A stretch of 64,000 nucleotides of DNA, taken from NCBI GenBank assembly GCA_963830715.1, contig CAWHNS010000024.1, forward strand, positions 310,001 to 374,000. Reading direction: 5' to 3'. Origin of the DNA: CAVVMA01 sp963830715 (lineage in GTDB: Bacteria > Desulfobacterota > Binatia > Binatales > Binataceae). This document shows, in pieces, positions 8,898 to 17,467 of the stretch. Below the pieces are notes generated by a model. The model made no database searches. It saw nothing but the letters and a program-made list of their open reading frames with translations, and was not told where the DNA came from. Each line of letters starts with the position of its first letter. Positions within the stretch are counted from its first letter, which is position 1. A program made the translations under genes and the position numbers.

Positions 8898-9458
8898 TTA
8901 GGATACGGAAGCGGCAATCGATTTGAAAACCGGGCTCAGCATACGGAAGCTTTCCTCGAGGTGCTGCGAGAGCACGCGAGTCGAGCTTAGCACCGGCATG
9001 AAGTTCGTGTCGCCCTCCCATCGCGGCACGATATGCCAGTGCATATGGTCGGCAAAGCCGGCTCCCGCGACCCGCCCGAGGTTGGCGCCCAGGTTGAATC
9101 CGGCGGGCTTGAGCACGCGGCGAATCCCGGCCACTGCCTCGGCCGTGAGCTCGGCGATCAAGGCGCGCTCGCGTGGGTCGAGCAGTTCGGGCGAGGCCAG
9201 ATGGCGGCGCGGGGCGATCATGACGTGGCCGTTGTTGTAGGGATAGCGGTTGAGCATCACCAGCGCGAGAGGTCCGGCGTAAAGCACCAGATGACGGCGG
9301 CGATCGCGCCCGGAAAGTCGGCCGAAACAGAAGATGCAACGCGCGGAGCGCGTCCCGGCCGCGCGCACGTAGCCCGCGCGCCACGGCGCCCACAGGGTGT
9401 CGAATCGGGGCGGGGCTTCGGCGCCGTTACGGCGCCCCGCCTTGCGCCTCTGCGCCAT
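8898..9458 (-). CDS. HIT-family hydrolase/nucleotidyltransferase
   Basis: A histidine-triad protein. The catalytic motif HMHWHIV lies in the C-terminal third, preceded by the conserved NRYPYNNGHVMIAPRRH block. The N-terminus contains FDTLWAPWRAGYV and a CIFC pair that probably binds zinc, as in Ap4A-phosphorylase-like HIT proteins of actinobacteria and deltaproteobacteria. The expected activity is hydrolysis or phosphorolysis of dinucleoside polyphosphates or other nucleotide conjugates; the substrate is not defined. The start overlaps the end of ihfB by 32 bases, so the two are translationally linked. Length (186 aa) is within the family range. Confidence 0.85.
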   Translation of the reverse strand: MAQRRKAGRRNGAEAPPRFDTLWAPWRAGYVRAAGTRSARCIFCFGRLSGRDRRRHLVLYAGPLALVMLNRYPYNNGHVMIAPRRHLASPELLDPRERALIAELTAEAVAGIRRVLKPAGFNLGANLGRVAGAGFADHMHWHIVPRWEGDTNFMPVLSSTRVLSQHLEESFRMLSPVFKSIAASVS

Positions 9459-9730
9459 TAACTTCTATCCGCAGTTCCTTGCCGGCGCGGAAGAAGGGGA
9501 TGCGCTTGGCGTCGACCACCACCAGCGCGCCGGTCTTGGGATTGCGCCCCTGGCGCGCCCGGCGCTGCTTGACCGCGAAGCTGCCGAAGCCGCGAATCTC
9601 GATTCGCTTGCCCTTCGCAAGCACATTCGCCATCGCTTCGAAAATCGCGTTGACGATCGTCTCGGCCTCGCGATGGGAGAAATTCTGACGCCGCGACAAG
9701 AGGCTCATCGATTATTCCACGCTTGGTCAT
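9427..9730 (-). CDS. ihfB: Integration host factor beta-type DNA-bending protein (frameshifted)
   Basis: A small DNA-bending protein of the HU/IHF family. It contains IRGFGSFAVK...RQGRNPKTG, the hallmark of the DNA-contacting arm; the basic arm and location after rpsA favour IHF-beta over HU. The correct N-terminus MTKRGIIDE starts at 9730, but an extra C in the run at about 9702-9704 shifts the frame. Removing it gives DELLSRRQNFSHREAETI, the normal first helix. A shorter in-frame ORF from 9708 would lack the first helix. The rpsA-ihfB order is common in proteobacteria and their relatives. It overlaps the HIT gene by 32 bases. Confidence 0.85.
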
Positions 9731-9776
9731 CGCGCTGCTCCCCGGTTTTTCCCGGACGACAGGCCGGCACCCGCCT

Positions 9777-11510
9777 TCAGCGCCCCCGGCCGCCGCGCGT
9801 CGTTTTGTCGTCGCGATCGAGCCGCAACTCTTCGTTCAGGATATCTTCGAGCGAGAAGCGGGCGGGTTCGTGATCGCGCTTGATATACTGCTGCATCTCC
9901 TCGCGCTCCTCGCGCTGCTTGAGCGCCCGCACGGAAAGCCCGATGCGGCGCTCCTTGGCGTCGAGTTGCACGACCAGCGCCTCGACCGGATCGTCCGGCT
10001 TGTAGAGCGCGGAGGGCTTGTCGACCCGCTCTGAGCTGAGCTGCGAGATGTGAATCAGCCCCTCGATTCCTTCCTCCAGCTCCACGAACACCCCGAAGTC
10101 CGCCACCGAGCTGACCTTGCCGCTGACCTTGGAATTGATCGGATAGCGTTCGGCGACCGAATCCCACGGATCGGACGCGAGCTGCTTTATGCCGAGGCTC
10201 ACGCGCTCCTGCTCGACCTCGATCCCAAGCACCGACGCCTCGACCTCGTCGCCCTTCTTGTAGAGCTCCGAAGGATGACGGACCTTCTTGGTCCAGGAGA
10301 GATCCGAGATGTGCACCAGGCCGTCGATTCCCGGTTCGATCTCGACAAACACGCCGAAGTCAGTGATCGATTTGACCTTGCCCTTGACCGTGCTGCCCGG
10401 CGGATGGCGCCGGACCAGCTCCTGCCACGGGTTGGGCTCGGTCTGCTTGAGTCCGAGAGAGATTCGCCGGTTGGCCTCGTCGACTCCAAGCACCTGGACT
10501 TCCACGGAATCGCCGACGTTGACGACCTTCGACGGATGCACCGCGCGTTTGCTCCAGCTCATCTCGGAGACGTGCACCAGTCCCTCGATGCCCTTTTCCA
10601 ACTCGACGAAGGCGCCGTAGTCGGTGACGCTGACGACTTTGCCTTTTATGCGCGTGCCGGGCGGATAGGTCTCGGCCGCCTTGGTCCACGGATCGGGCAG
10701 GATCTGCTTCATGCCGAGCGAGACCCGCTCGCGCGACGGATCGTACTTGAGCACTACGACTCGGACTCGCTCGCCGACCTTGACCGCCTCGGATGGATGC
10801 TGCAAACGGCCCCAGGACATGTCAGTGATGTGCAACAGGCCGTCGATTCCGCCCAGGTCGATGAAGGCGCCGTAGTCGGTGATGTTCTTCACGGCGCCTT
10901 CGAGGATCACGCCCTCTTCGAGCACCTTGAGGGTCTGCTCCTTGAGCGAGGCTCGCTCGCGCTCCAGCACGCTGCGGCGCGAGACCACCACGTTGCCGCG
11001 CGATCGGTTGAACTTGAGGAGCTGGAAGCGTCCGCGCTGGCCGATATAGCGGTCGAGATTGCGGGCCGGCCTGATATCGACGTGGGAACCCGGCAGGAAG
11101 GCCGGCACGCCGATATCCACCTTGAGGCCGCCCTTTACCTTGCCCAGGATCACGCCTTCGACCGGTGCTTCGTTGCGGAAGGCTTTTTCGAGCTCGCGCC
11201 AGACCTTGAACTTCTCGGCCTTGGCGTGCGAGAGCATCACGGTGCCGTTGTCGGTCTCGGCGCCCTCGAACAGGACGTCGATCTCGTCGCCTTCGTTGAC
11301 CGCGACGTTGCCGCTGGGGTCAAGGAACTCGGCGAGCGGGACCTGTCCCTCGCACTTGTAGTTGATGTCGACGATGACGCTGTCCCGTCCGACGACCAGA
11401 ACTCTACCGGTGAGGACATCGCCAGGGCGAGGAGCACGCAGGCTCTGTTCCATCAGCGACTCGAATTCATTGTCTCCTCCGTCTAACTTTTCAGGCAAAA
11501 CTTTCTCCAT
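9777..11510 (-). CDS. rpsA: 30S ribosomal protein S1
   Basis: Ribosomal protein S1, which binds mRNA and helps initiation on the 30S subunit. Six S1 repeats can be counted; repeats 3-6 are near-identical in style (DYGAFIDLGGIDGLLHITDMSW, DYGAFVELEKGIEGLVHVSEMSW, DFGVFVEIEPGIDGLVHISDLSW, DFGVFVELEEGIEGLIHISQLS). The product is about 577 residues, normal for a six-domain S1, with no frame break. The start is placed at the ATG at 11510 (MEKVLPEKL), because an upstream TTG at 11561 lies only 5 bases from the cmk stop and adds an atypical extension. It is cotranscribed with cmk upstream and ihfB downstream. Confidence 0.95.
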   Translation of the reverse strand: MEKVLPEKLDGGDNEFESLMEQSLRAPRPGDVLTGRVLVVGRDSVIVDINYKCEGQVPLAEFLDPSGNVAVNEGDEIDVLFEGAETDNGTVMLSHAKAEKFKVWRELEKAFRNEAPVEGVILGKVKGGLKVDIGVPAFLPGSHVDIRPARNLDRYIGQRGRFQLLKFNRSRGNVVVSRRSVLERERASLKEQTLKVLEEGVILEGAVKNITDYGAFIDLGGIDGLLHITDMSWGRLQHPSEAVKVGERVRVVVLKYDPSRERVSLGMKQILPDPWTKAAETYPPGTRIKGKVVSVTDYGAFVELEKGIEGLVHVSEMSWSKRAVHPSKVVNVGDSVEVQVLGVDEANRRISLGLKQTEPNPWQELVRRHPPGSTVKGKVKSITDFGVFVEIEPGIDGLVHISDLSWTKKVRHPSELYKKGDEVEASVLGIEVEQERVSLGIKQLASDPWDSVAERYPINSKVSGKVSSVADFGVFVELEEGIEGLIHISQLSSERVDKPSALYKPDDPVEALVVQLDAKERRIGLSVRALKQREEREEMQQYIKRDHEPARFSLEDILNEELRLDRDDKTTRGGRGR

Positions 11511-11566
11511 TTTGAAAAAGGGGACCTTTTCGGGAAGTTCGGGGCTATGCGATCCATACAACCGGG

Positions 11567-12292
11567 CTAGTTATCTTTCAAGTCCTTTGCTTGCGTTCGG
11601 CCGCCGGCCTCGATGCGCGTTTTGATCAGCGCGACCACGTCCGCTACGTCCAGATTGGTCGAATCGATCAGGCTGGCGTCGCCGGCGCGCCGAAGAGGCG
11701 CCAACTCGCGGCCCTTGTCGCGGCGGTCGCGTTCGATCAATTGAGCCAGTACCTGCTCGTAAGTCGTGTGCGCGCCGCCGGCTTCGAGTTCCGCGAACCG
11801 GCGCCTGGCGCGCACTTTCACCTCGGCGTCGAGGAAGAACTTGAACTCCGCGTCGGGGAAGACCGCGGTGCCGATGTCGCGGCCTTCCATCACGATTCCG
11901 CCCTGCGCGCCTGCCGCGCGCTGAATCTCGCGCATCCGCGCGCGCACGTCTGGCAGCGTCGAGAAGCGCGACGCCAAATCCGAGATCTCGGGGTCGGCGA
12001 GCATCTCGGTGACGTCGCGATCGTCGAGCAGCAGCCGATCGCCGTCGAACCCGATGCTGATCGACTGGAGCAGCGGAGCGAACTTGTTCGCGAGATCGGG
12101 GTCGTCGGCGCCTATCCCGGCCTCGCGCGCCGCCAGCGCGACCGCCCGGTACATCGCGCCGGTGTTGATGTAACCGAAGCCAAGCGCGCGCGCGAGCTCC
12201 CGCGCGACGCTGGACTTGCCCGCGCCGACCGGACCGTCGATCGCGATTATCGGGCGCGCCCGCTTCGGATGGCCGAGATGCGGCTGCGTCAT
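11567..12292 (-). CDS. cmk: Cytidylate kinase
   Basis: Cytidylate kinase, which phosphorylates CMP and dCMP using ATP in pyrimidine nucleotide supply. The P-loop GPVGAGKSSVA is close to the N-terminus, followed by the Cmk signature GFGYINTGAMYRAVAL, then the NMP-binding segment MEGRDIGTAVFPDAEFKFFLDA and the lid with IERDRRDKGRELAPL. The length of 241 residues is slightly longer than usual. The ATG overlaps the tyrA stop (ATGA), so cmk is translationally coupled to tyrA. The gene lies upstream of rpsA as in many proteobacteria; aroA, which often sits between tyrA and cmk in deltaproteobacteria, is absent here. Confidence 0.95.
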   Translation of the reverse strand: MTQPHLGHPKRARPIIAIDGPVGAGKSSVARELARALGFGYINTGAMYRAVALAAREAGIGADDPDLANKFAPLLQSISIGFDGDRLLLDDRDVTEMLADPEISDLASRFSTLPDVRARMREIQRAAGAQGGIVMEGRDIGTAVFPDAEFKFFLDAEVKVRARRRFAELEAGGAHTTYEQVLAQLIERDRRDKGRELAPLRRAGDASLIDSTNLDVADVVALIKTRIEAGGRTQAKDLKDN

Positions 12293-13154
12293 CGGATCCG
12301 CTCGCGCATCGCGCGCCCGCGCTCGAAGAGCGCTTCCAGGCCAGCGCCGTCGCGCCGCTCGAGCATCGCAACGAATTCGTCGAAGGCGGCGCCGTAGAGC
12401 TTCAGCGCCGACAGGATCGCCTCGCGATTGGTGAGGCAGATATCGCGCCACATCTCGGCGGACGAAGCCGCGATCCGGGTCGTGTCGCGCAATCCGCCGG
12501 CGCCGTACTCCGCCGCGAGCCTGCCGTCGACGCGTTCGTCGGCCAGCGACGCGGCGAGCGCGCTCGCGACGATCTGCGGCAGATGGCTCGCGCGCGCCAG
12601 GATCTGATCGTGGACTTCGAGGCGTCATCCGCTCGACCCTCGCGCCGGTGGCGCGCCATAGAGCTTCGATCTTGCCGATCGCGCCGGGCGTGCTCCGCGC
12701 CGAGGGGGTGAGAATCACCCGTTGATTCCGGAACAGCTCCGGATCGGCCGCGGCGGCGCCGGTGGTCTCCTTGCCCGCAACCGGATGCGCCGCGACGAGG
12801 CTCATCTCCGCTCCGAGCAGCGGCTCGACCTCGCGCACCACGTAAGCCTTGACGCTGCCGACGTCGGTCACGACTGCGTCGCGCGCCAGATGCGCAACCA
12901 TCGCGGCGAACGCCTCGGGAATCGTGCGCACCGGAACGGCGAGGACGGCCAGGTCGGCATCGCGAGCCGCTTCGGGCAGGGTCCTGCGTCGCCCGATCGA
13001 GAATCCCGCGATCGAGTGCGACATCGAGGTTCGCGCGCGTGCGGCCCAGCCCGACAATTTCGCCGACCAGCCCGTCGCGGCGCGCGCACAGGGCGAGCGA
13101 GCCGCCGATCAGTCCGACGCCACATACGGTCATCCGCCGAAAAAGCTGGGTCAT
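12289..13154 (-). CDS. tyrA: Prephenate dehydrogenase (frameshifted twice)
   Basis: Prephenate/arogenate dehydrogenase, which converts prephenate to 4-hydroxyphenylpyruvate (or arogenate to tyrosine) with NAD(P)+. The Rossmann motif GVGLIGGSLAL is at the start. It is followed by LAVLAVPVRTIPEAF, the active-site segment VTDVGSVKAYVV, and the substrate histidine in AAHPVAGKETTG. The C-terminal helical part ends with LKLYGAAFDEFVAMLERRDG. Extra C bases at about 12973 and 12620 break the frame; removing them gives DPAEAARDADL and MTPEVHDQI, both typical. The length is two bases over a multiple of three. It lies 12 bases after hisC and overlaps cmk by 4. Confidence 0.88.
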
Positions 13155-13166
13155 CGACTTCGTGCG

Positions 13167-14292
13167 TCAGTTGCGCCCGCCTCTTCCGATCACTTCGGCG
13201 AGCGCCGCAACGAGCCGCTGATTCTCCTCTTCGAGGCCAACGCTGATTCTCACGTGGCGCGGCAATCCGTAGCCGTTCATCGGCCGCACGATCACTCCCT
13301 TGCGCAACAGCGCTTCGTGAATCGCGCGCCCGTCGCCGACGTTCGACCAGGATGAAATTGGCCTGGCTCGGCAGGAATTCGATCTCGAGGCGCGCGAACT
13401 CGCGCTCGAGAAACGCCATCCCGGAGCGGTTGTTCTCGATCGTCCGGCGAATGTGATCCTGGTCGTCGATTCCGGCGATCACGGCCACCTGCGCCAGCGA
13501 GTTGACGTTGAAGGGCTGGCGCACGTTGTTGAGCAGCCGGACGATATCGGGCCTCGCCACGACGTAGCCCACGCGCAGTCCGGCCAGGCCGAAAATCTTC
13601 GAGAAGGTCCGCATCGTGATCAGGAACCGGCGCCCGTCGTGATCCTCCATCGAGTCGGGGTATTCGGGATCGCGCACGAACTCGAAATACGCTTCGTCCG
13701 CCACGATCACGACGCGTTGCGGCACCTTGCCGAGGAAGCGCTTCCATTCCGCGCGCCGGTAGATTGTGCCGGTGGGATTGTTGGGATTGCCGAGGAAAAC
13801 CACGCGCGTGTCGGCGTCGATCGCCGCGGCCATCGCGTCGAGGTCGAAGCGGTAGTCCTTGCGCAGCGGCACGGCTTTCGCGGCTCCGCCGGCGGCCGCG
13901 ATCGCGAGCTCGTAGATGACGAACGAATGCTCGGCGATAACCGCGTTCAGGCCCGGTCTCAGAAACAGGAACGCGATCAGATTCAGGATCTCCGCGCCGC
14001 CGCATCCGGGGAACACCTGATCCGGCGTGACGCCAAGCTGAGCGGCGATCTTGCGCTTCATCTCGTAGCTCGATCCGTCGGGATAGCGATTCAACTGCGG
14101 GAGCGCCGCCTCGATCGCGCGGAGCGCGCGCGGCGACGGCCCGATCGGGTTCTCGTTGGAGGCCAGCTTGACCGGCTCGCCGATTCCCAGTTCGCGCTGC
14201 ACCTCTTCGATCGGTTTGCCGGGTTCGTAGGGCTTGATCGCCGCGACCGAGGGCAGGACCAGATCTTCGGGTTTTACTGGTGTAGATGCCAC
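13167..14292 (-). CDS. hisC: Histidinol-phosphate/aromatic aminotransferase (frameshifted)
   Basis: A PLP-dependent class I/II aminotransferase of the HisC family. Visible are KLASNENPIGPSPRA at the N-terminus, GCGGAEILNL, VFLGNPNNPTGT, DEAYFEF, and the PLP lysine region RTFSKIFGLAGLRVGY. An extra A at about 13343 shifts the frame after QANFILV; the neighbouring frame continues VGDGRAIHEALLRKGVIVRPM...RISVG to a stop at 13167. Lying between pheA and tyrA, it probably also transaminates phenylpyruvate and 4-hydroxyphenylpyruvate, as HisC paralogs in aromatic operons do. That role is inferred from context. Confidence 0.88.
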
Positions 14293-14309
14293 CTGATTTC
14301 AAAACCCCG

Positions 14310-15425
14310 CTATTCGGCGGACCGCCTGGCCTCGGGATAGGATCCGAGCACCTTGACAAAAAGCGCCTTGCGCTCCAGCGCCGCAAGCGCGCGCTTGAGC
14401 TTGGGATCCTCGCGATGGCCCGCGAGGTCCACGAAGAACAGATACTCCCACGGCCGCGAGCGCATCGGGCGCGATTCGATCTTCGAGACGTTGACCTGGT
14501 TGCGCGCAAACAGCCCCAGCACTTCGTGCAGCGCGCCGACCTGGTGCCGCACGGCGAAAAGCGCGGTGGTCTTGTCGATACCGCTGCGGGCGACGGCGCG
14601 CGGGCCGATCACCAGGAAGCGCGTGGTGTTCTGCGCGAGATCCTGAATGTTCTCCGCAATCACCCTGAGCCCGTACGCCTCGCCCGCGCCGACCGACGCG
14701 ATCGCCGCGCACGAGCGGTCCTCGGCGGCGCGCTGCGCGGCAAGGGCGTTGGAGGCGACCGCCTCCAGCTCGCATCCGGGGAAATTGGCCGCGAGGTAGC
14801 TGCGGCACTGGCCCAGCGACTGCTGATGGGAGACGATCTTGCGGATCGCGCGGCGATCGCCGTCGAGCGAGAGCAGCGCGTGACGGACGGGGAGCAGGAT
14901 CTCGCCTACGATCACCAGCGGCGTGTCGATCAACAGATCGAGCGTCAGCCCGACCGAGCCTTCGGTCGAATTCTCGACCGGCACCACGCCCAGATCGGCG
15001 CGCGCGTTGTCGAGCGCCTGGAACACCGCCGCGATCGACGGTTCGGCAATGAACGTCGCGCTCGATCCGAAATGCGCGAGCGCCGCCTGATGCGAGTAGG
15101 TGTGCTCGGGGCCGAGAAAAGCGACCCGCAACTCGTGTTCCATCGCGCGGCAGGCCGAGATGATTTCCGTGAAGATGCGGCGCAGATGGTCGTTGGCGAG
15201 CGGGCCGGCATTCGCAGCGAGCACCCGATCGATTACTTCGCGCTCGCGCGCCGGCAGATAGATCTCCTGCGCGCCGGAATGCTTGACCCGACCGATCTCG
15301 CGGGCCAGCCGCGCGCGCTCGTTCAAGAGGCGCGTCAAGTCGAGGCTTACCTCGTCCATCCGCGATCGCAGCGCGCCGAGCGCGCTCTCCTGCGGGGCGG
15401 GTTTCTTTGCCAGCCGTGATCGCAT
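14310..15425 (-). CDS. pheA: Bifunctional chorismate mutase/prephenate dehydratase
   Basis: The P-protein of phenylalanine synthesis. The N-terminal chorismate mutase domain is seen in LRSRMDEVSLDLTRLLNERARLA...EIGRVK and YLPAREREVIDRV. The prephenate dehydratase domain begins at RVAFLGPEHTYSHQAAL and includes VPVENSTEGSVG and the catalytic TRF in NTTRFLVIG. A C-terminal ACT domain with the phenylalanine-binding ESRP motif (VSKIESRPMR) follows and implies feedback inhibition by Phe. The start at 15425 (MRSRLAKK) is chosen because the longer ORF from 15464 runs back into accA. It is 18 bases upstream of hisC. Confidence 0.95.
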   Translation of the reverse strand: MRSRLAKKPAPQESALGALRSRMDEVSLDLTRLLNERARLAREIGRVKHSGAQEIYLPAREREVIDRVLAANAGPLANDHLRRIFTEIISACRAMEHELRVAFLGPEHTYSHQAALAHFGSSATFIAEPSIAAVFQALDNARADLGVVPVENSTEGSVGLTLDLLIDTPLVIVGEILLPVRHALLSLDGDRRAIRKIVSHQQSLGQCRSYLAANFPGCELEAVASNALAAQRAAEDRSCAAIASVGAGEAYGLRVIAENIQDLAQNTTRFLVIGPRAVARSGIDKTTALFAVRHQVGALHEVLGLFARNQVNVSKIESRPMRSRPWEYLFFVDLAGHREDPKLKRALAALERKALFVKVLGSYPEARRSAE

Positions 15426-15438
15426 CGAGGTGAAATGG

Positions 15439-16428
15439 CTAGCCGATCGAGTCCCGATTTTCAACGCGCAGATTTTCGAGAAAGCCGGCCCCGAAGGCGG
15501 CGATGCGGCGTTCGCGATCGAGCCGCAACTCGGCGGGCGTCAATTTGACCAGCCGCTCCAGATGCCGTGCGATTGCGGCGCCGAGGATGCGCGCGGCCTC
15601 GGACGGCGCGCGATGAGCTCCGCCGGGCGGCTCCGCGACAATCTCGTCTATCACTTTAAGTTCCAGAAGATCGGGCGCCGACAGCTTGAGGGCCGCGGCG
15701 GCGGCCGCCACGTTCTCCGGGCCTGCCTCGCGCCACAGAATCGCCGCGCATCCTTCCGGCGTGATCACCGAATAGCAGGCGAACTGCTGCATCAGCACCG
15801 CGTTGGCGACCCCGAGCGCGAGCGCGCCGCCGGAGCCGCCCTCGCCGATAACGCACGCGATAACCGGCGCTTCGATCCGCGCCATGGTTTCCAGGCTTTT
15901 CGCGATCGCCTCGGCCTGGCCGCGCTCCTCGGCGCCCAGCCCGGGCTCGGCGCCCTGGGTATCGATGAAAGTAATCAGCGGCAGGCCGAAGCGATTTGCC
16001 AGATCGTAGATTCGTGCAGCCTTTCTGTAGCCCTCCGGATGGGGCTTGCCGAAGTTGCGCTCCAGCCGCTCGCGAGTCGAACGGCCCCGCTGATGACCGA
16101 CGATCGCAACCGGCCGGCGGCCGAAATGGCCGAGTCCCGCAACGATCGCGGCGTCGTCGGCAAACCTTCGATCGCCGTGAATCTCGAAGAACTCGCGCAC
16201 CAGGAAACCGACGTAGTCGAGACTCTGCGGGCGCATCTGATGGCGCGCTAGCCGGACCCGATCTGCCGCGCTGAGCTCGGACTCGAACTCGCGGGCGGCC
16301 GCGCGAAGCTCGGCGAGACGTCGCGCCCGCTCGCGCGGGGTGCCGGCTTCGGAGACCATCCGCCCGAGCGTTTCGAGGCGCTCTTCCAGCGCCGCGATCG
16401 GCGTCTGCGCGATTGTCCCTTCACCCAT
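15439..16428 (-). CDS. accA: Acetyl-CoA carboxylase carboxyltransferase subunit alpha
   Basis: The alpha subunit of the acetyl-CoA carboxylase carboxyltransferase, making malonyl-CoA for fatty acid synthesis together with AccD. The sequence carries RPQSLDYVGFLVREFFEIHGDR, the glycine-rich block ERNFGKPHPEGYRKAARI, LITFIDTQGAEPGLGAEERGQAEAIA and VIGEGGSGGALALG, with SVITPEGCAAILWRE near the active site. The length (329 aa) is usual. accD, accB and accC are not in the window. It overlaps miaA by 8 bases and precedes pheA, all on one strand, so it is probably part of the mutL-miaA-accA-pheA transcript. Confidence 0.95.
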   Translation of the reverse strand: MGEGTIAQTPIAALEERLETLGRMVSEAGTPRERARRLAELRAAAREFESELSAADRVRLARHQMRPQSLDYVGFLVREFFEIHGDRRFADDAAIVAGLGHFGRRPVAIVGHQRGRSTRERLERNFGKPHPEGYRKAARIYDLANRFGLPLITFIDTQGAEPGLGAEERGQAEAIAKSLETMARIEAPVIACVIGEGGSGGALALGVANAVLMQQFACYSVITPEGCAAILWREAGPENVAAAAAALKLSAPDLLELKVIDEIVAEPPGGAHRAPSEAARILGAAIARHLERLVKLTPAELRLDRERRIAAFGAGFLENLRVENRDSIG

Positions 16429-17467
16429 TTTTCACTTCGGGACCCGGCTTCGCTTCCGGCCCGCAGATGTCTCCCGATCCCGCAAGGAAATCCGCGAGCA
16501 GCGCCAGAGCTTGCTCCTTGCCGCGCTCCGCATCAAACCATGCAACTTCAGGGTCGTGGCGAAACCAGGTGAGTTGGCGCTTGGCCAGGCGGCGCGTGTC
16601 ACGCTTGGCGATCGCGATCGCGCCGTCGAGTGAAAGCTCGCCCCGCAGATAAGCCGCGATCTGCCGGTAGCCAATCGCGCGCAGCGGCGGCGCGTCGAGC
16701 CGATGGCCCGACGCGATCAGTCGGCGCACCTCCTCGACGAATCCGGCGGCGATCATCACGTCGAAACGGCGCTCGATCGCGGCGTAGAGCCGCTCGCGAG
16801 GCAGCTCCAGCCCGATCGCCAGCGTGTCGTAGTCTGCGCAAGCGAAACCGTGGCGGCGCTGATGAGTGCTTATCGGCGTGCCGGTCAGCTGAAGGACCTC
16901 CAGCGCGCGGATGATCCGATAGAGGTCGTTGGGGGAAATCCGGCTCGCGGCCTCGGCATCGCTCTCGCGCAATTGCGCATGAAGATAGCTCGCGCCGCGC
17001 GCCGCCGCTATTTCCGCCAGCTCTTTGCGAATCGCGGGAGACGCCGGCGGGCCGCTGAAGATTCCGCCGCGAAGGACCTTCAGGTACAGGCCGCTGCCTC
17101 CGGCGACGATCACCGGCCGGTGGCGCGCGCTGATCTCGGCGATCGCGCGGCCGGCCAGCTCCCGGAAGCCGGCCGCGTCGAGCGGCTGGCCGGGGTCGAG
17201 AATATCGACCAGATGATGCGGTATGAGGCGGCGCTCCTCGATCGAGGGCTTGGCCGTCCCGATATCCATGCCGCGATAGAAGAGCCGCGAGTCGGCGTTG
17301 ACGATCTCGGCGCCGAGCCGCCCGGCGACTTCCAGCGCAATCGCGGACTTGCCCACGCCGGTGGGCCCGACGATCATTCCTACTCGGATCTTCCCGACCC
17401 GGACCTTCGCGCGCGGGCCGGCGCCGGCGATGATTGCTCTGTCGCTTGTCGATGCGGCGGAATTCAT
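16421..17467 (-). CDS. miaA: tRNA dimethylallyltransferase
   Basis: MiaA adds a dimethylallyl group to N6 of A37 in tRNAs reading UNN codons. The P-loop GPTGVGKSAIALEVA is followed by the MiaA hallmark VNADSRLFYRGMDIGTAKPS, then PHHLVDILDP, VIVAGGSGLYLKVL and NDLYRIIRALEV. The C-terminal RRLAKRQLTWFRHDPEVAWFD is the tRNA-binding part. The ATG at 17467 (MNSAAST) overlaps the mutL stop in an ATGA arrangement; the longer ORF from 17644 is read-through into the mutL region in another frame. The mutL-miaA pairing is widespread, which supports the call. Confidence 0.95.
   Translation of the reverse strand: MNSAASTSDRAIIAGAGPRAKVRVGKIRVGMIVGPTGVGKSAIALEVAGRLGAEIVNADSRLFYRGMDIGTAKPSIEERRLIPHHLVDILDPGQPLDAAGFRELAGRAIAEISARHRPVIVAGGSGLYLKVLRGGIFSGPPASPAIRKELAEIAAARGASYLHAQLRESDAEAASRISPNDLYRIIRALEVLQLTGTPISTHQRRHGFACADYDTLAIGLELPRERLYAAIERRFDVMIAAGFVEEVRRLIASGHRLDAPPLRAIGYRQIAAYLRGELSLDGAIAIAKRDTRRLAKRQLTWFRHDPEVAWFDAERGKEQALALLADFLAGSGDICGPEAKPGPEVKNG

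Noticed and set aside
6704..8926. 740-aa plus-strand ORF
   Set aside because: It lies antisense to the VWA and AAA genes, whose motifs are clear; it has no recognisable domain.
10050..11486. 478-aa plus-strand ORF
   Set aside because: It is antisense to rpsA, a highly conserved gene.
12868..14292. 474-aa ORF read as one HisC protein
   Set aside because: Its last ~130 residues are arginine-rich read-through past a frame break; the true HisC end is in another frame (stop at 13167).
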